Assembly: GCF_010907035.1 (NCBI RefSeq) | Contig: NZ_QUMK01000051.1 | Coordinates: forward strand, 1-41,554 | DNA length: 41,554 nt | Direction of reading: 5' to 3' | From: Rhodopseudomonas sp. BR0M22 | GTDB taxonomy: Bacteria; Pseudomonadota; Alphaproteobacteria; Rhizobiales; Xanthobacteraceae | Shown here: piece by piece, positions 31,237-39,493 of the stretch | How positions within the stretch are numbered: the stretch's first letter is position 1 | Layout of the letters: each line of letters begins with the position of its first letter | Position numbers and translations under genes: made by a program | The notes under the pieces: generated by a model | Seen by the model: the letters and a program-made list of their open reading frames with translations, nothing else | Told to the model about the DNA's origin: nothing | The model's database searches: none

Positions 31237-32784
31237 TTACATCTGCACCGCGATCAGGTTCGGTCCGCCGCTGGCGAGGCCGGCGGCGAGCGCCGCGTTC
31301 AGCTCGTCGGCGGTCGACACGTTCTTGGCCGGCACGCCCATGCCCTTGGCCAGCGCCACCCAATCGAGGTCAGGCCGATCCAGCGTCAGCATGTCCTCGG
31401 CGCGCTGGCCGGGCTTGCCGGCGCCGACGCCGTCGAACTCGCCGCGCAGGATCTGATATTTGCGATTGGCGAACACCACGGTGGTGACGTCGAGATTTTC
31501 GCGCGCCTGCGTCCACAGCGCCTGTACGGTGTACATCGCGCTGCCGTCGCCGACCATGCAGATCACCTTGCGGTCCGGGCACGCCACCGCGGCACCAACC
31601 GCGACCGGCGGCGAAAAGCCGATCGAGCCGCCGAGATTTTGCAGCCAGTCGTGCGGCGCGGCAGCAGCCGTCGGCGGGAAGAAGCCGCGGCCGGTGGTGA
31701 TCGATTCGTCGATCACGATGCCGTTCTCCGGGATCGCCATCGCGATCGCCTGGGCGATGTTGTCCAGCGTCAGCGCGCCGGTCGGCTTGGCGATCTCCAC
31801 CAGCTTCTGCGGCGCCGCGTCGCTCGCCTTGGCGCCGAGCGCGCCGGCCAGCGCTTCCAGCGCCGCGACCGAATTGTCGCCGATCTCGGTAACGCGATGC
31901 GCCTCGCAGCCTTCGGGCTTGAGCAGGCTCGGCTTGTCCGGATAGGCGAAGAACGCCACCGGATCCATCGCCTCGACGAGCACGATGTGGCGGAACTGCT
32001 TCAGGATCGGCAGCGCGGCATCGACGACGTAAGGAATCCGCTCGATCCAGTAGCGCCCCTGCCCGCGCGCCATGCGGGCGTTGTAGGTTTGGCCCATCAC
32101 CTTGCAGCCGGTCTTGCCGGCGATCCGCTGCGCCAGCGCCAGGCCCTGTTCGGTGAGCGCATTGCCGGAGAGCAGCAGCAGCGTCGGCTCGCCGGAACGC
32201 AACACTTTGGCGGCGGCCTCGACCGCTTGCGGCGAATAGCTCGGGCGCTGGCTGTCGGCCGGCACGTCGGCGACGCCGTCGGCCTCGTTCCAGGCGGTGT
32301 CGGCCGGCAGGATCAGGGTGGCAATCTGCGCCGGCGAACTCTTGGCCGCGGCGATCGCGGCGGCGCCGTCGCGCGCCACCGACTTGGCGTCCGGCGAGGT
32401 GCGGACCCAGGCCGACATCGGCCGCGCCAGCCCCTCGATGTCCGAGGTCAGCGGCGCGTTGTAATCGATGTGGTAGGTGGCGTGCTGGCCGACGATGTTG
32501 ACGATGCCGGAGGCCGCCTTCTTGGCGTTATGCAGATTGGCGAGGCCGTTGGCGAGACCGGGGCCGAGATGCAGCAGCGTCGAGGCTGGGCTGCCCTTCA
32601 TCCGGTAGTAACCATCCGCCGCGCCGGTGACCACGCCCTCGAACAGGCCGAGCACGCAGCGCATCCCTTCGACCCGGTCGAGCGCGGCGACGAAGTGCAT
32701 TTCCGACGTGCCGGGATTGGTGAAACACACATCGACGCCGCCCTTGACCAGCGTCCGCACCAGACTCTCGGCACCATTCATCAT
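31237..32784 (-). CDS. Thiamine-diphosphate enzyme, acetolactate synthase/benzoylformate decarboxylase-like
   Basis: About 515 residues from MMNGAESLVRTLVKGGVDVC; a GGGAG site lies upstream, and 32823 is an alternative start. The three ThDP-enzyme domains are present. The Pyr domain carries the catalytic Glu in LGLFEGVVTGAADGYYR, the middle domain is TH3-like, and the PP domain has the GDG motif (CMVGDGSAMYTVQALWTQAR) ending in ...FANRKYQIL. It lacks a recognisable FAD-binding insert typical of catabolic IlvB and resembles the uncharacterised 'acetolactate synthase large subunit-like' group with an N-terminal NPGTSEMHFV. The substrate is a 2-oxo acid that cannot be named. No IlvN small subunit lies nearby, so biosynthetic AHAS is unlikely. 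Confidence 0.85.
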   Translation of the reverse strand: MMNGAESLVRTLVKGGVDVCFTNPGTSEMHFVAALDRVEGMRCVLGLFEGVVTGAADGYYRMKGSPASTLLHLGPGLANGLANLHNAKKAASGIVNIVGQHATYHIDYNAPLTSDIEGLARPMSAWVRTSPDAKSVARDGAAAIAAAKSSPAQIATLILPADTAWNEADGVADVPADSQRPSYSPQAVEAAAKVLRSGEPTLLLLSGNALTEQGLALAQRIAGKTGCKVMGQTYNARMARGQGRYWIERIPYVVDAALPILKQFRHIVLVEAMDPVAFFAYPDKPSLLKPEGCEAHRVTEIGDNSVAALEALAGALGAKASDAAPQKLVEIAKPTGALTLDNIAQAIAMAIPENGIVIDESITTGRGFFPPTAAAAPHDWLQNLGGSIGFSPPVAVGAAVACPDRKVICMVGDGSAMYTVQALWTQARENLDVTTVVFANRKYQILRGEFDGVGAGKPGQRAEDMLTLDRPDLDWVALAKGMGVPAKNVSTADELNAALAAGLASGGPNLIAVQM

Positions 32785-32965
32785 TTCGCTCCCGATTTGC
32801 AATTTCTGCGCCCGATCAATCATTGTTCCATCGCTTCGTCAAAGGGGAACGACGCGCGGCAGGACTGCGGCGGGCGCGCGGCGTGCTGCGGCGTACCGTC
32901 ACCGGCTTGCGCAATCGGCGCGATTGTGGCCAGTTCTGAGCGAAACGAAGATTGCGAGGTTCGGA

Positions 32966-33547
32966 ATGGTTCGTCGACTAGCCGCCAGCGCACTTGCGCT
33001 GCTCTCGATCGCCACCGCTGCACCGATGACAGCTTCGGCGCAGGAAATGGATCTGCGCGAGGTGATGGGCTTCGGACCGTTCTACCGCTCCGGTCCCAGC
33101 GCCAACCCGATCCCGCGCGAGACCGTGATGTTCCAGGGCAACTACGCCCCCGGAACCATCGTGATCAGCACCCGGGAGCGACGGTTATATCTGGTCCAGG
33201 GCGACGGCACCGCGCTGCGCTACGGCATTGGCGTCGGCCGCGACGGCTTCCGCTGGTCGGGCACCCACCGCATCACCGCCAAGAAGGAATGGCCGGGCTG
33301 GACGCCGCCGGCCCAGATGCTGCGCCGCCGCCCCGACCTGCCGCGCTATATGGCCGGCGGCGAGGACAATCCGCTCGGCGCCCGGGCGATGTATCTCGGC
33401 TCGACGCTGTACCGGATTCACGGCTCCAACGAGCCGGAGACGATCGGCCAGGCGGTGTCGTCGGGTTGCTTCCGCATGACCAATGACGACGTCAAGGACC
33501 TGTACGACCGGGTCCGCGTCGGCACCGTGGTGGTTGTGAAGAACTGA
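32966..33547 (+). CDS. L,D-transpeptidase (YkuD/ErfK domain)
   Basis: 193 residues from an ATG with GCGAGG upstream. A signal peptide (RRLAASALALLSIATAAPMT, then ASAQ) precedes the YkuD catalytic domain at about residues 60-190. The core motif has His152 in RIHGSNEP and catalytic Cys168 in AVSSGCFRM, spaced as in the family. It crosslinks peptidoglycan (3-3 links) or attaches Braun-type lipoproteins in the periplasm. It lies divergent from the ThDP enzyme and 68 bp before the DUF2927 gene. Confidence 0.9.
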   Translation: MVRRLAASALALLSIATAAPMTASAQEMDLREVMGFGPFYRSGPSANPIPRETVMFQGNYAPGTIVISTRERRLYLVQGDGTALRYGIGVGRDGFRWSGTHRITAKKEWPGWTPPAQMLRRRPDLPRYMAGGEDNPLGARAMYLGSTLYRIHGSNEPETIGQAVSSGCFRMTNDDVKDLYDRVRVGTVVVVKN

Positions 33548-33615
33548 CGCATCCGGGCGATTATTCGCGTGCACAGTCGGCCTCTGCTGAATTGCCGGTT
33601 GTGCCGCGGACCGGA

Positions 33616-34458
33616 ATGCGGCAGCCTTTCGCAATGCGATACGATGCCCGGCATCTCCGACTTGCGTTCGCGGCGGCCCTCGCCGCGAACGTCGTAGTCG
33701 CCACAATTGCCCAACTCACCGCGGCGCCGGCCGACGCCGCCGAGGCGACCGACTTCTCCGGCCATCAGCGCAGTGAGAAGACCGACTTCACCGACGAGCA
33801 AATCATCGACGGCTTCTTCCGCACTGCGTTCGGCGCCGAATTCCACATGGCGGGACGGGTCGACCGCATCCGCAAGTACGAAGCCCCTGTGCGGGTCTAT
33901 GCCGAGGGCGACGGCCAAGCCCACCGCCGCGCCGAACTCGCGCGGATCGTGAGGGACATCGCAGGCCGGGTCGAACATCTCGACATCGCGATGACCGACG
34001 ACCCCGACGAGGCCAACGTTACCGTTCACCTCGTCCGCGACCGCAATCTCGGCAAGACCATTGCGACGTTCTACGGCGAAGAGCGCGCCCGCGAGATCCG
34101 CGACAGCCTCGATCCGCAGTGCCTGTCTGGCTTCCGCAAGAACGACCGGTACGAGATCGAGCGCTCGGACGTCATCCTCACCATCGACAACGGCGACTTC
34201 GTGTTCCGCGACTGCGCCTACGAGGAACTGCTGCAATCGCTCGGCCCGATCAACGACACCGACAAGGTGCCGTGGACGATGTTCAACGACGACGTGCAGA
34301 AGGGCTATTTCGACGTCTACGATCAGTACCTGTTGAACATCCTGTACCACCCGGCGATCAGGCCGGGGATGACGGTGCCGGAAGTCAAGGCCGTGCTACC
34401 GCAAGTCCTCACCGACGTCCGAAGCTACGTCGCCAAGGTGAACCGGCTGACGCGCTAA
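33616..34458 (+). CDS. Exported DUF2927 protein
   Basis: 280 residues from MRQPFAMRYDARHLRLAFAA; an ATG at 33634 is also possible. A signal peptide ends near ADAAEA. The mature part (FTDEQIIDGFFRTAFGAEFH, IRKYEAPVRVYAEGD, ANVTVHLVRDRNLGKTIATF, DPQCLSGFRKNDRYEIERSD, FVFRDCAYEELLQSLGPIND) is DUF2927, a periplasmic protein family of unknown function with some protease-like features. Its stop codon overlaps that of the convergent methyltransferase gene by 4 bp. Confidence 0.8.
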   Translation: MRQPFAMRYDARHLRLAFAAALAANVVVATIAQLTAAPADAAEATDFSGHQRSEKTDFTDEQIIDGFFRTAFGAEFHMAGRVDRIRKYEAPVRVYAEGDGQAHRRAELARIVRDIAGRVEHLDIAMTDDPDEANVTVHLVRDRNLGKTIATFYGEERAREIRDSLDPQCLSGFRKNDRYEIERSDVILTIDNGDFVFRDCAYEELLQSLGPINDTDKVPWTMFNDDVQKGYFDVYDQYLLNILYHPAIRPGMTVPEVKAVLPQVLTDVRSYVAKVNRLTR

Positions 34459-35249
34459 GGTGCCTTCGGAAGCCTCGCTCGGACATGCAGAAAGATCGGC
34501 GCGACGCGGGTGTCGGCCACGATCGGCTCGGCCGCGGCGACCTCCTCCGACGCCATCGGCTCACCGAACGCCTCGATCACCAGCCCTGCCCCGACGATCA
34601 TCGCGACCCAGGTCGACAACGTGCGGTGAAAGCGCGGCACCGCAAACGGCGTCAGCGCGGCCTGCTGCTCGGGCGAAACACTGGAAAACAACCACCGTTC
34701 GACACGGCCGTCGCTCTCGTCGAAGTAATCGGCCACTTCGACGGCCACCGGAGCGCCCTGCGCATCGCGGATGTTGCGGCGTGTCGGCGGAACGAAGCAG
34801 GGATGAAGGATGGAAAACTGCAGGAACCCGCCCGGCTTCAGGATTCGCGCAACTTCCCGAAGCACAGCCGCCTGGTCGACCATGTCCATCATCGACATGA
34901 AGGCCGTCACGAAATCGAAACTGCCGTTTGCGAACGGCAATGTGAGGCCGTCTCCCAGCACGTAGTCGATGCCGAGAGGATCACATCGTTCGGAGTCACG
35001 AGCATGGCGCAGGAAGGTCGGAGCGATGTCGAGGCCCGTCATCGAGGCGCCGAGCCGCGCGACGGCGCGCGTGTTGGTGCCTTCACCGCAGCCGAGGTCC
35101 AGCCCTTTCAGACCAGCGACCGGCGGCAACATCGCGAGGAAAGCCGGCGTATTCAGCGCATCGCGATATCGGTCATGGCCGGCTCGCGAGAGCATCGTCC
35201 ACGTCTCGGCGTTGCTCTCCCAGTGCGCGGAGACCTCCTTGGCGTCCAT
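34455..35249 (-). CDS. Class I SAM-dependent methyltransferase
   Basis: 264 residues from an ATG with GGAGGGA upstream. Motif I GLDLGCGEGTNTRAVARLGA, motif II-like LPFANGSFDFVTAFMSMMDM and VARILKPGGFLQFSILHP mark a UbiE/MenG-like (methyltransf_11) enzyme. The acceptor is unknown. It is convergent with the DUF2927 gene and lies downstream of ivd on the same strand with a 95-bp gap. Confidence 0.85.
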   Translation of the reverse strand: MDAKEVSAHWESNAETWTMLSRAGHDRYRDALNTPAFLAMLPPVAGLKGLDLGCGEGTNTRAVARLGASMTGLDIAPTFLRHARDSERCDPLGIDYVLGDGLTLPFANGSFDFVTAFMSMMDMVDQAAVLREVARILKPGGFLQFSILHPCFVPPTRRNIRDAQGAPVAVEVADYFDESDGRVERWLFSSVSPEQQAALTPFAVPRFHRTLSTWVAMIVGAGLVIEAFGEPMASEEVAAAEPIVADTRVAPIFLHVRARLPKAP

Positions 35250-35344
35250 TTTGTCCCTCCGATTTCAAGCGAGGGGCGGAGCCATAGGGATTACAGGTGT
35301 CAAAGCAAGGGCGCCAAGATGGCACCCTTGCAACGCGTGACGCC

Positions 35345-36517
35345 TCACGCCGTCTTGGTGAACAGCTCGCGGCCGATCAGCATGCGGCGGATCTCGCTGG
35401 TGCCGGCGCCGATCTCATAGAGCTTGGCGTCACGCAGCAGGCGGCCGGTCGGATAATCGTTGATGTAGCCGTTGCCGCCGAGCAACTGGATGGCGTCGAG
35501 CGCGCATTGGGTGGCACGTTCGGCAGCGTACAGGATGGCACCGGCGGCGTCCTCGCGGGTCGTCTCACCGCGGTCGCAGGCCTTCGCCACCGCATACACG
35601 TAGGCGCGCGAGGCATTCATCGTCACATACATATCGGCGACCTTGCCCTGCACCAGCTGGAAGTTGCCGATCGGCTCGCCGAACTGCTTGCGCTCGTGCA
35701 CATAGGGCAGCACCACGTCCATGCAGGCCTGCATGATGCCGAGCGGGCCGGCGGCCAGCACCGCGCGCTCGTAGTCGAGCCCGCTCATCAGCACGTTGAC
35801 GCCGCGGCCGATCTCGCCGAGCACGTTCTCCTCCGGCACTTCGCATTCCTCGAACACCAGTTCGCAGGTGTCGGAGCCGCGCATGCCGAGCTTGTCGAGC
35901 TTCTGCGCAGTGCTGAAGCCCTTGAAGCCCTTCTCGATCAGGAACGCCGTCATGCCGCGCGGACCGGCGTTCGGATCGGTCTTCGCGTAGACCACCAGGG
36001 TTTCGGCGATCGGGCCGTTGGTGATCCACATCTTGTTGCCGTTGAGGACGAAGCGATCACCCTTCTTGTCGGCACGGGTCTTCATCGACACCACGTCGGA
36101 GCCGGCGCCGGGCTCGCTCATCGCCAGCGCGCCGACGTGCTCGCCGCTGATCAGCTTCGGCAGATATTTCTGTTTCTGCGCCTCGTTGCCGTTGCGGCGG
36201 ATCTGATTGATGCAGAGGTTGGAATGCGCCCCATAGGACAGCCCGACCGAAGCCGAGGCACGCGAGATTTCCTCCATCGCAATGCAGTGCTCGAGATAGC
36301 CGAGCCCGGCGCCGCCGTAGTCTTCCTCGACGGTGATGCCGTGCAGACCGAGCGCGCCGAGCTTCGGCCACAGGTCGCGCGGGAACGTGTTGGTCTTGTC
36401 GATGGCCTCGGCGCGCGGCGCAATTTCGTTGGCAGCGAAGTCGCGAACGGTCTCCCGGATCGCGTCGGCGGTCTCGCCGAGATCGAAATTGAACAGGCTC
36501 TGCGCGTTGGCAATCAT
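35345..36517 (-). CDS. ivd: Isovaleryl-CoA dehydrogenase
   Basis: 390 residues. Acyl-CoA dehydrogenase fold: [80 protein letters not shown] and [20 protein letters not shown]. The catalytic Glu is on helix G (Glu250 in [13 protein letters not shown]), the position specific to isovaleryl-CoA dehydrogenase. A C-terminal [20 protein letters not shown] follows. It oxidises isovaleryl-CoA to 3-methylcrotonyl-CoA in leucine degradation, using FAD and electron-transfer flavoprotein. The enzyme also consumes the acyl-CoA that BjaI-type synthases use, and the LuxI gene lies 6 kb away. Confidence 0.9.
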   Translation of the reverse strand: MIANAQSLFNFDLGETADAIRETVRDFAANEIAPRAEAIDKTNTFPRDLWPKLGALGLHGITVEEDYGGAGLGYLEHCIAMEEISRASASVGLSYGAHSNLCINQIRRNGNEAQKQKYLPKLISGEHVGALAMSEPGAGSDVVSMKTRADKKGDRFVLNGNKMWITNGPIAETLVVYAKTDPNAGPRGMTAFLIEKGFKGFSTAQKLDKLGMRGSDTCELVFEECEVPEENVLGEIGRGVNVLMSGLDYERAVLAAGPLGIMQACMDVVLPYVHERKQFGEPIGNFQLVQGKVADMYVTMNASRAYVYAVAKACDRGETTREDAAGAILYAAERATQCALDAIQLLGGNGYINDYPTGRLLRDAKLYEIGAGTSEIRRMLIGRELFTKTA

Positions 36518-36572
36518 GCTGGGGGCTCGCTCCGCTCAGCGGCGCCTGGCAGCACCGCCATGTTTGTTTGCA

Positions 36573-36619
36573 CCCACCATGTCACGCTGCCGCGAGCCTG
36601 AGAAGGCTCCAAAGGTGGG
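36573..36619. promoter_or_regulatory. Nested inverted repeats in the ivd leader
   Basis: CCCACC (36573-36578) pairs with GGTGGG (36614-36619) around an inner perfect hairpin GAGCCT-GAGA-AGGCTC (36594-36609). The structure is 56-102 bp upstream of ivd and could form in its leader RNA. A separate perfect 8-bp dyad GCCGTCCG/CGGACGGC (36735-36742 and 36756-36763, 13-bp spacer) lies about 100 bp upstream of the P450 gene, a plausible regulator site. No gene is supported in the 345-bp gap. Confidence 0.4.
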
Positions 36620-36862
36620 CGCCGCAGCAAGTCGCACAGCTTGTCGACGCAAGTCGGCGGCCGACCGCCTTTCTACCGTCACGTCAATTTTTTCCGAACG
36701 GCTGGATTAAGAGCCGCGAAGGCACCTTGCCGCCGCCGTCCGTTGACGATCTGATCGGACGGCCGAACCCGCCGGACCCAACCATGGCGGGACCCAACAA
36801 TCCGACCGCGACCGACGCCGCCGATCGGCGGCGCGTCCATGACATTGCCAGGGAGGACGACG

Positions 36863-38128
36863 ATGCACGGCACGATCGAGACCGGAAAAGCGGCGCGGCT
36901 GCGGGCGGCACGCGAGGAAGCCTATGCGACGCCGCTGAAGGACTTCCATCCCGGCGCACCGCGGCACTTCCGCGACGATACGCTGTGGCCGTGGTTCGAA
37001 CGGCTGCGCGCCGAAGAACCGGTGCATTACTGCACCAACGCGCCGATCGAGCCGTATTGGAGCGTCGTCAAGTACAACGACATCATGCATGTCGACACCA
37101 GCCACCAGATCTTCTCGTCGGACTCCACGCTCGGCGGCATCTCGATCCGCGACGCGCCGGTCGGCTACGACTGGCCGAGCTTCATCGCGATGGACGAGCC
37201 GCGGCACTCGGCGCAGCGCAAGACGGTGTCTCCGATGTTCACGCCGGATCATCTGGACGAACTCGCCGTGCTGATCCGCGGCCGGACCCAGAAGGTGCTC
37301 GACGGCCTGCCGCGGGGCGAGACCTTCAACTTCGTCGACCGCGTCTCGATCGAGCTGACGACGCAGATGCTGGCGACGCTGTTCGATTTTCCGTTCGACG
37401 AGCGCCGCAAGCTGACGCGCTGGTCGGATGTCGCCACCGCGCTGCCGAAGAGCGGCGTCGTCGAATCCGAGCAGCAGCGCCGCGACGAGCTGAACGACTG
37501 CGCCGCATATTTCGCCCGAATGTGGAACGAGCGGGTGAATTCCGATCCGCGGAATGATCTGTTGTCGATGATGGCGCATCACGACGCCACCCGCGCGATG
37601 GACCGCGACAATCTGATCGGCAACATCCTGCTGCTGATCGTCGGCGGCAACGACACCACCCGCAATACCATGACCGGCTCGGTGCTGGCGCTGAACGAGA
37701 ACCCGCACGAATTCGAAAAACTACGAGCCGACCCGAAGCTGATCGACACCATGGTGCCGGAGGTGATCCGCTGGCAGACGCCGCTGGCGCACATGCGCCG
37801 CACCGCCCTCGTCGACACAGAGCTTGGCGGCAAGACCATCCGAAAGGGCGACCGCGTGGTGATGTGGTACGTTTCCGGCAACCGCGACGACGAGGTGATC
37901 GAGCGACCGAACGAGTTCATCATCGACCGCAAGCGGCCGAAGATTCACCTCTCGTTCGGTTTCGGTATCCACCGGTGCGTGGGGATGCGCCTGGCCGAAT
38001 TGCAACTAAGGATCGTATGGGAGGAGATGCTCAAGCGTTTCGAGCGTATTGAAGTTGTCGGGGAGCCGAAGCGGGTGTATTCGAGCTTCGTCAAGGGCTA
38101 CGAGTCCTTGCCGGTCCGGGTCTCATGA
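36863..38128 (+). CDS. Cytochrome P450, CYP153-like
   Basis: 421 residues from the ATG with AGGGAGGA; an upstream ATG at 36839 is less good. Visible motifs: I-helix LLIVGGNDTTRNTMTGSVLA (oxygen activation), K-helix MVPEVIRWQTPLAHMRRTAL (E-x-x-R) and heme-binding FGFGIHRCVG with Cys372. The C-terminal end (FERIEVVGEPKRVYSSFVKG) and FIAMDEPRHSAQRKTVSPMF are like the CYP153 alkane/fatty-acid terminal hydroxylases. It is soluble, needing ferredoxin and reductase that are not encoded nearby. It heads an operon with an acyl-CoA dehydrogenase, CoA transferase and hydratase. Family placement is from memory. Confidence 0.85.
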   Translation: MHGTIETGKAARLRAAREEAYATPLKDFHPGAPRHFRDDTLWPWFERLRAEEPVHYCTNAPIEPYWSVVKYNDIMHVDTSHQIFSSDSTLGGISIRDAPVGYDWPSFIAMDEPRHSAQRKTVSPMFTPDHLDELAVLIRGRTQKVLDGLPRGETFNFVDRVSIELTTQMLATLFDFPFDERRKLTRWSDVATALPKSGVVESEQQRRDELNDCAAYFARMWNERVNSDPRNDLLSMMAHHDATRAMDRDNLIGNILLLIVGGNDTTRNTMTGSVLALNENPHEFEKLRADPKLIDTMVPEVIRWQTPLAHMRRTALVDTELGGKTIRKGDRVVMWYVSGNRDDEVIERPNEFIIDRKRPKIHLSFGFGIHRCVGMRLAELQLRIVWEEMLKRFERIEVVGEPKRVYSSFVKGYESLPVRVS

Positions 38129-38162
38129 CCCTCCCCCCAAAACCAAAAAGAAGACGCAGCCG

Positions 38163-39335
38163 ATGAAACACCATGCCGCGGAGCAGGACGAATACCACGA
38201 CATCCGCGACGCCGTCGCCAAACTGTGTGCGCAGTTTCCCGGCGAGTACTGGCGTAAGCTCGACCGCGAAATGGCCTATCCGAAGGCGTTCGTCGACGCC
38301 CTGACGGAGGCCGGCTACCTCTCGGTGCTGATCCCCGAGGAATACGGCGGCGCCGGCCTGAAGCTGTCGGCCGCGGCGGCGATCCTGGAAGAGATCCAGC
38401 GCGCCGGCTGCAACGGCGGCGGCTGTCACGCCCAGATGTACACCATGGGCACCCTGCTGCGGCACGGCAGCGACGAGCAGAAGGCCAAATGGCTGCCGAA
38501 GATCGCCAGCGGTGAACTCCGCCTGCAGGCGTTCGGCGTCACCGAGCCGACCTCGGGCACCGACACCACCTCGCTGAAGACTTTCGCCAAGAAGGACGCG
38601 AACGGCGACTACGTCGTCAACGGCCAGAAGATCTGGACCAGCCGCGCCGAATATTCCGACCTGATGATCCTGCTGGCGCGCACCACGCCGAAGGATCAGG
38701 TGACCAAGAAGACCGAGGGCCTCTCGGTGTTCCTGGTCGACATGCGCGAGGCGCGCGGCCATGGCCTCGAGATCCGCCCGATCCGCACCATGATGAACCA
38801 CGCCACCACCGAAGTGTTCTTCACCGACATGAAGGTGCCGAAGGAGAACCTGATCGGCGAAGAGGGCAAGGGCTTCCGCTACATCCTCTCCGGCATGAAT
38901 GCCGAGCGCATCCTGATCGCCTCGGAGTGCGTCGGCGACGCCAAGTGGTTCATCGCCAAGGCCAGCGCCTACGCCAAGGACCGCACCGTGTTCGGCCGTC
39001 CGATCGGCCAGAACCAGGGCATCCAGTTCCCGATCGCCAAGGCCTACGCCGCCATGCGCGCGGCCGAGCTGATGGTGAAGGAAGCCACCCGCAAGTACGA
39101 AGCCGGCATGGATTGCGGCGCCGAGGCCAACATGGCCAAGATGCTCGCGGCCGACGCATCGTTCGAGGCGGCCAACGCCTGCATCCAGACCCACGGCGGC
39201 TTCGGCTTCGCCGAGGAATACGACGTCGAACGCAAGTTCCGCGAAACCCGGCTGTATCAGGTCGCTCCGATCTCGACCAACCTGATCCTGTCGCATCTCG
39301 CCGAGCACGTGCTCGGAATGCCGCGGTCGTACTGA
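38163..39335 (+). CDS. Acyl-CoA dehydrogenase
   Basis: 390 residues. Core motifs: LIPEEYGGAGLKLSAAAAIL, QAFGVTEPTSGTDTTSLKTF (FAD loop), YVVNGQKIWTSRAEYSDLMI, GKGFRYILSGMNAERILIAS (Glu in the Ivd-like position), FGRPIGQNQGIQFPIAKAYA and QTHGGFGFAEEYDVERKFRE. The chain length of the substrate is not readable. It starts 34 bp after the P450 stop and should introduce a double bond in the activated product of the P450 branch. Same strand and tight spacing suggest one operon. Confidence 0.88.
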   Translation: MKHHAAEQDEYHDIRDAVAKLCAQFPGEYWRKLDREMAYPKAFVDALTEAGYLSVLIPEEYGGAGLKLSAAAAILEEIQRAGCNGGGCHAQMYTMGTLLRHGSDEQKAKWLPKIASGELRLQAFGVTEPTSGTDTTSLKTFAKKDANGDYVVNGQKIWTSRAEYSDLMILLARTTPKDQVTKKTEGLSVFLVDMREARGHGLEIRPIRTMMNHATTEVFFTDMKVPKENLIGEEGKGFRYILSGMNAERILIASECVGDAKWFIAKASAYAKDRTVFGRPIGQNQGIQFPIAKAYAAMRAAELMVKEATRKYEAGMDCGAEANMAKMLAADASFEAANACIQTHGGFGFAEEYDVERKFRETRLYQVAPISTNLILSHLAEHVLGMPRSY

Positions 39336-39380
39336 TTGCCAGCCGCCCACGGCGTGCGCCCGCCGCCGGACAACACGCTT

Positions 39381-39476
39381 GTCATTCCGGGGCGCGCGGA
39401 ACGCGCGAACCCGGAATCTGACACGCAGATAACATCTGGATTCCGGGTTCGCCGCTGCGCGGCGCCCCGGAATGAC
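39381..39476. repeat. Long interspersed inverted repeat with nested arms
   Basis: Outer arms GTCATTCCGGGGCGC (39381-39395) and GCGCCCCGGAATGAC (39462-39476) are perfect complements. Inner arms GAACCCGGAATC (39407-39418) and GATTCCGGGTTC (39439-39450) also match. Small hairpins (GCGCGG-AA-CGCGC, GCCGCTGCGCGGC) sit between, and CAGATAACATCTG is at the centre. The pattern is a widespread intergenic repeat in Rhodopseudomonas/Bradyrhizobium genomes, from memory. It separates the dehydrogenase from the CoA transferase and may process or attenuate the operon mRNA. Confidence 0.75.
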
Positions 39477-39493
39477 CACTGTGGGGACTATTG

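Noticed and set aside
31639-33486. A 615-codon plus-strand open frame
   Set aside because: It is antisense to the ThDP enzyme for most of its length and out of frame with the L,D-transpeptidase.
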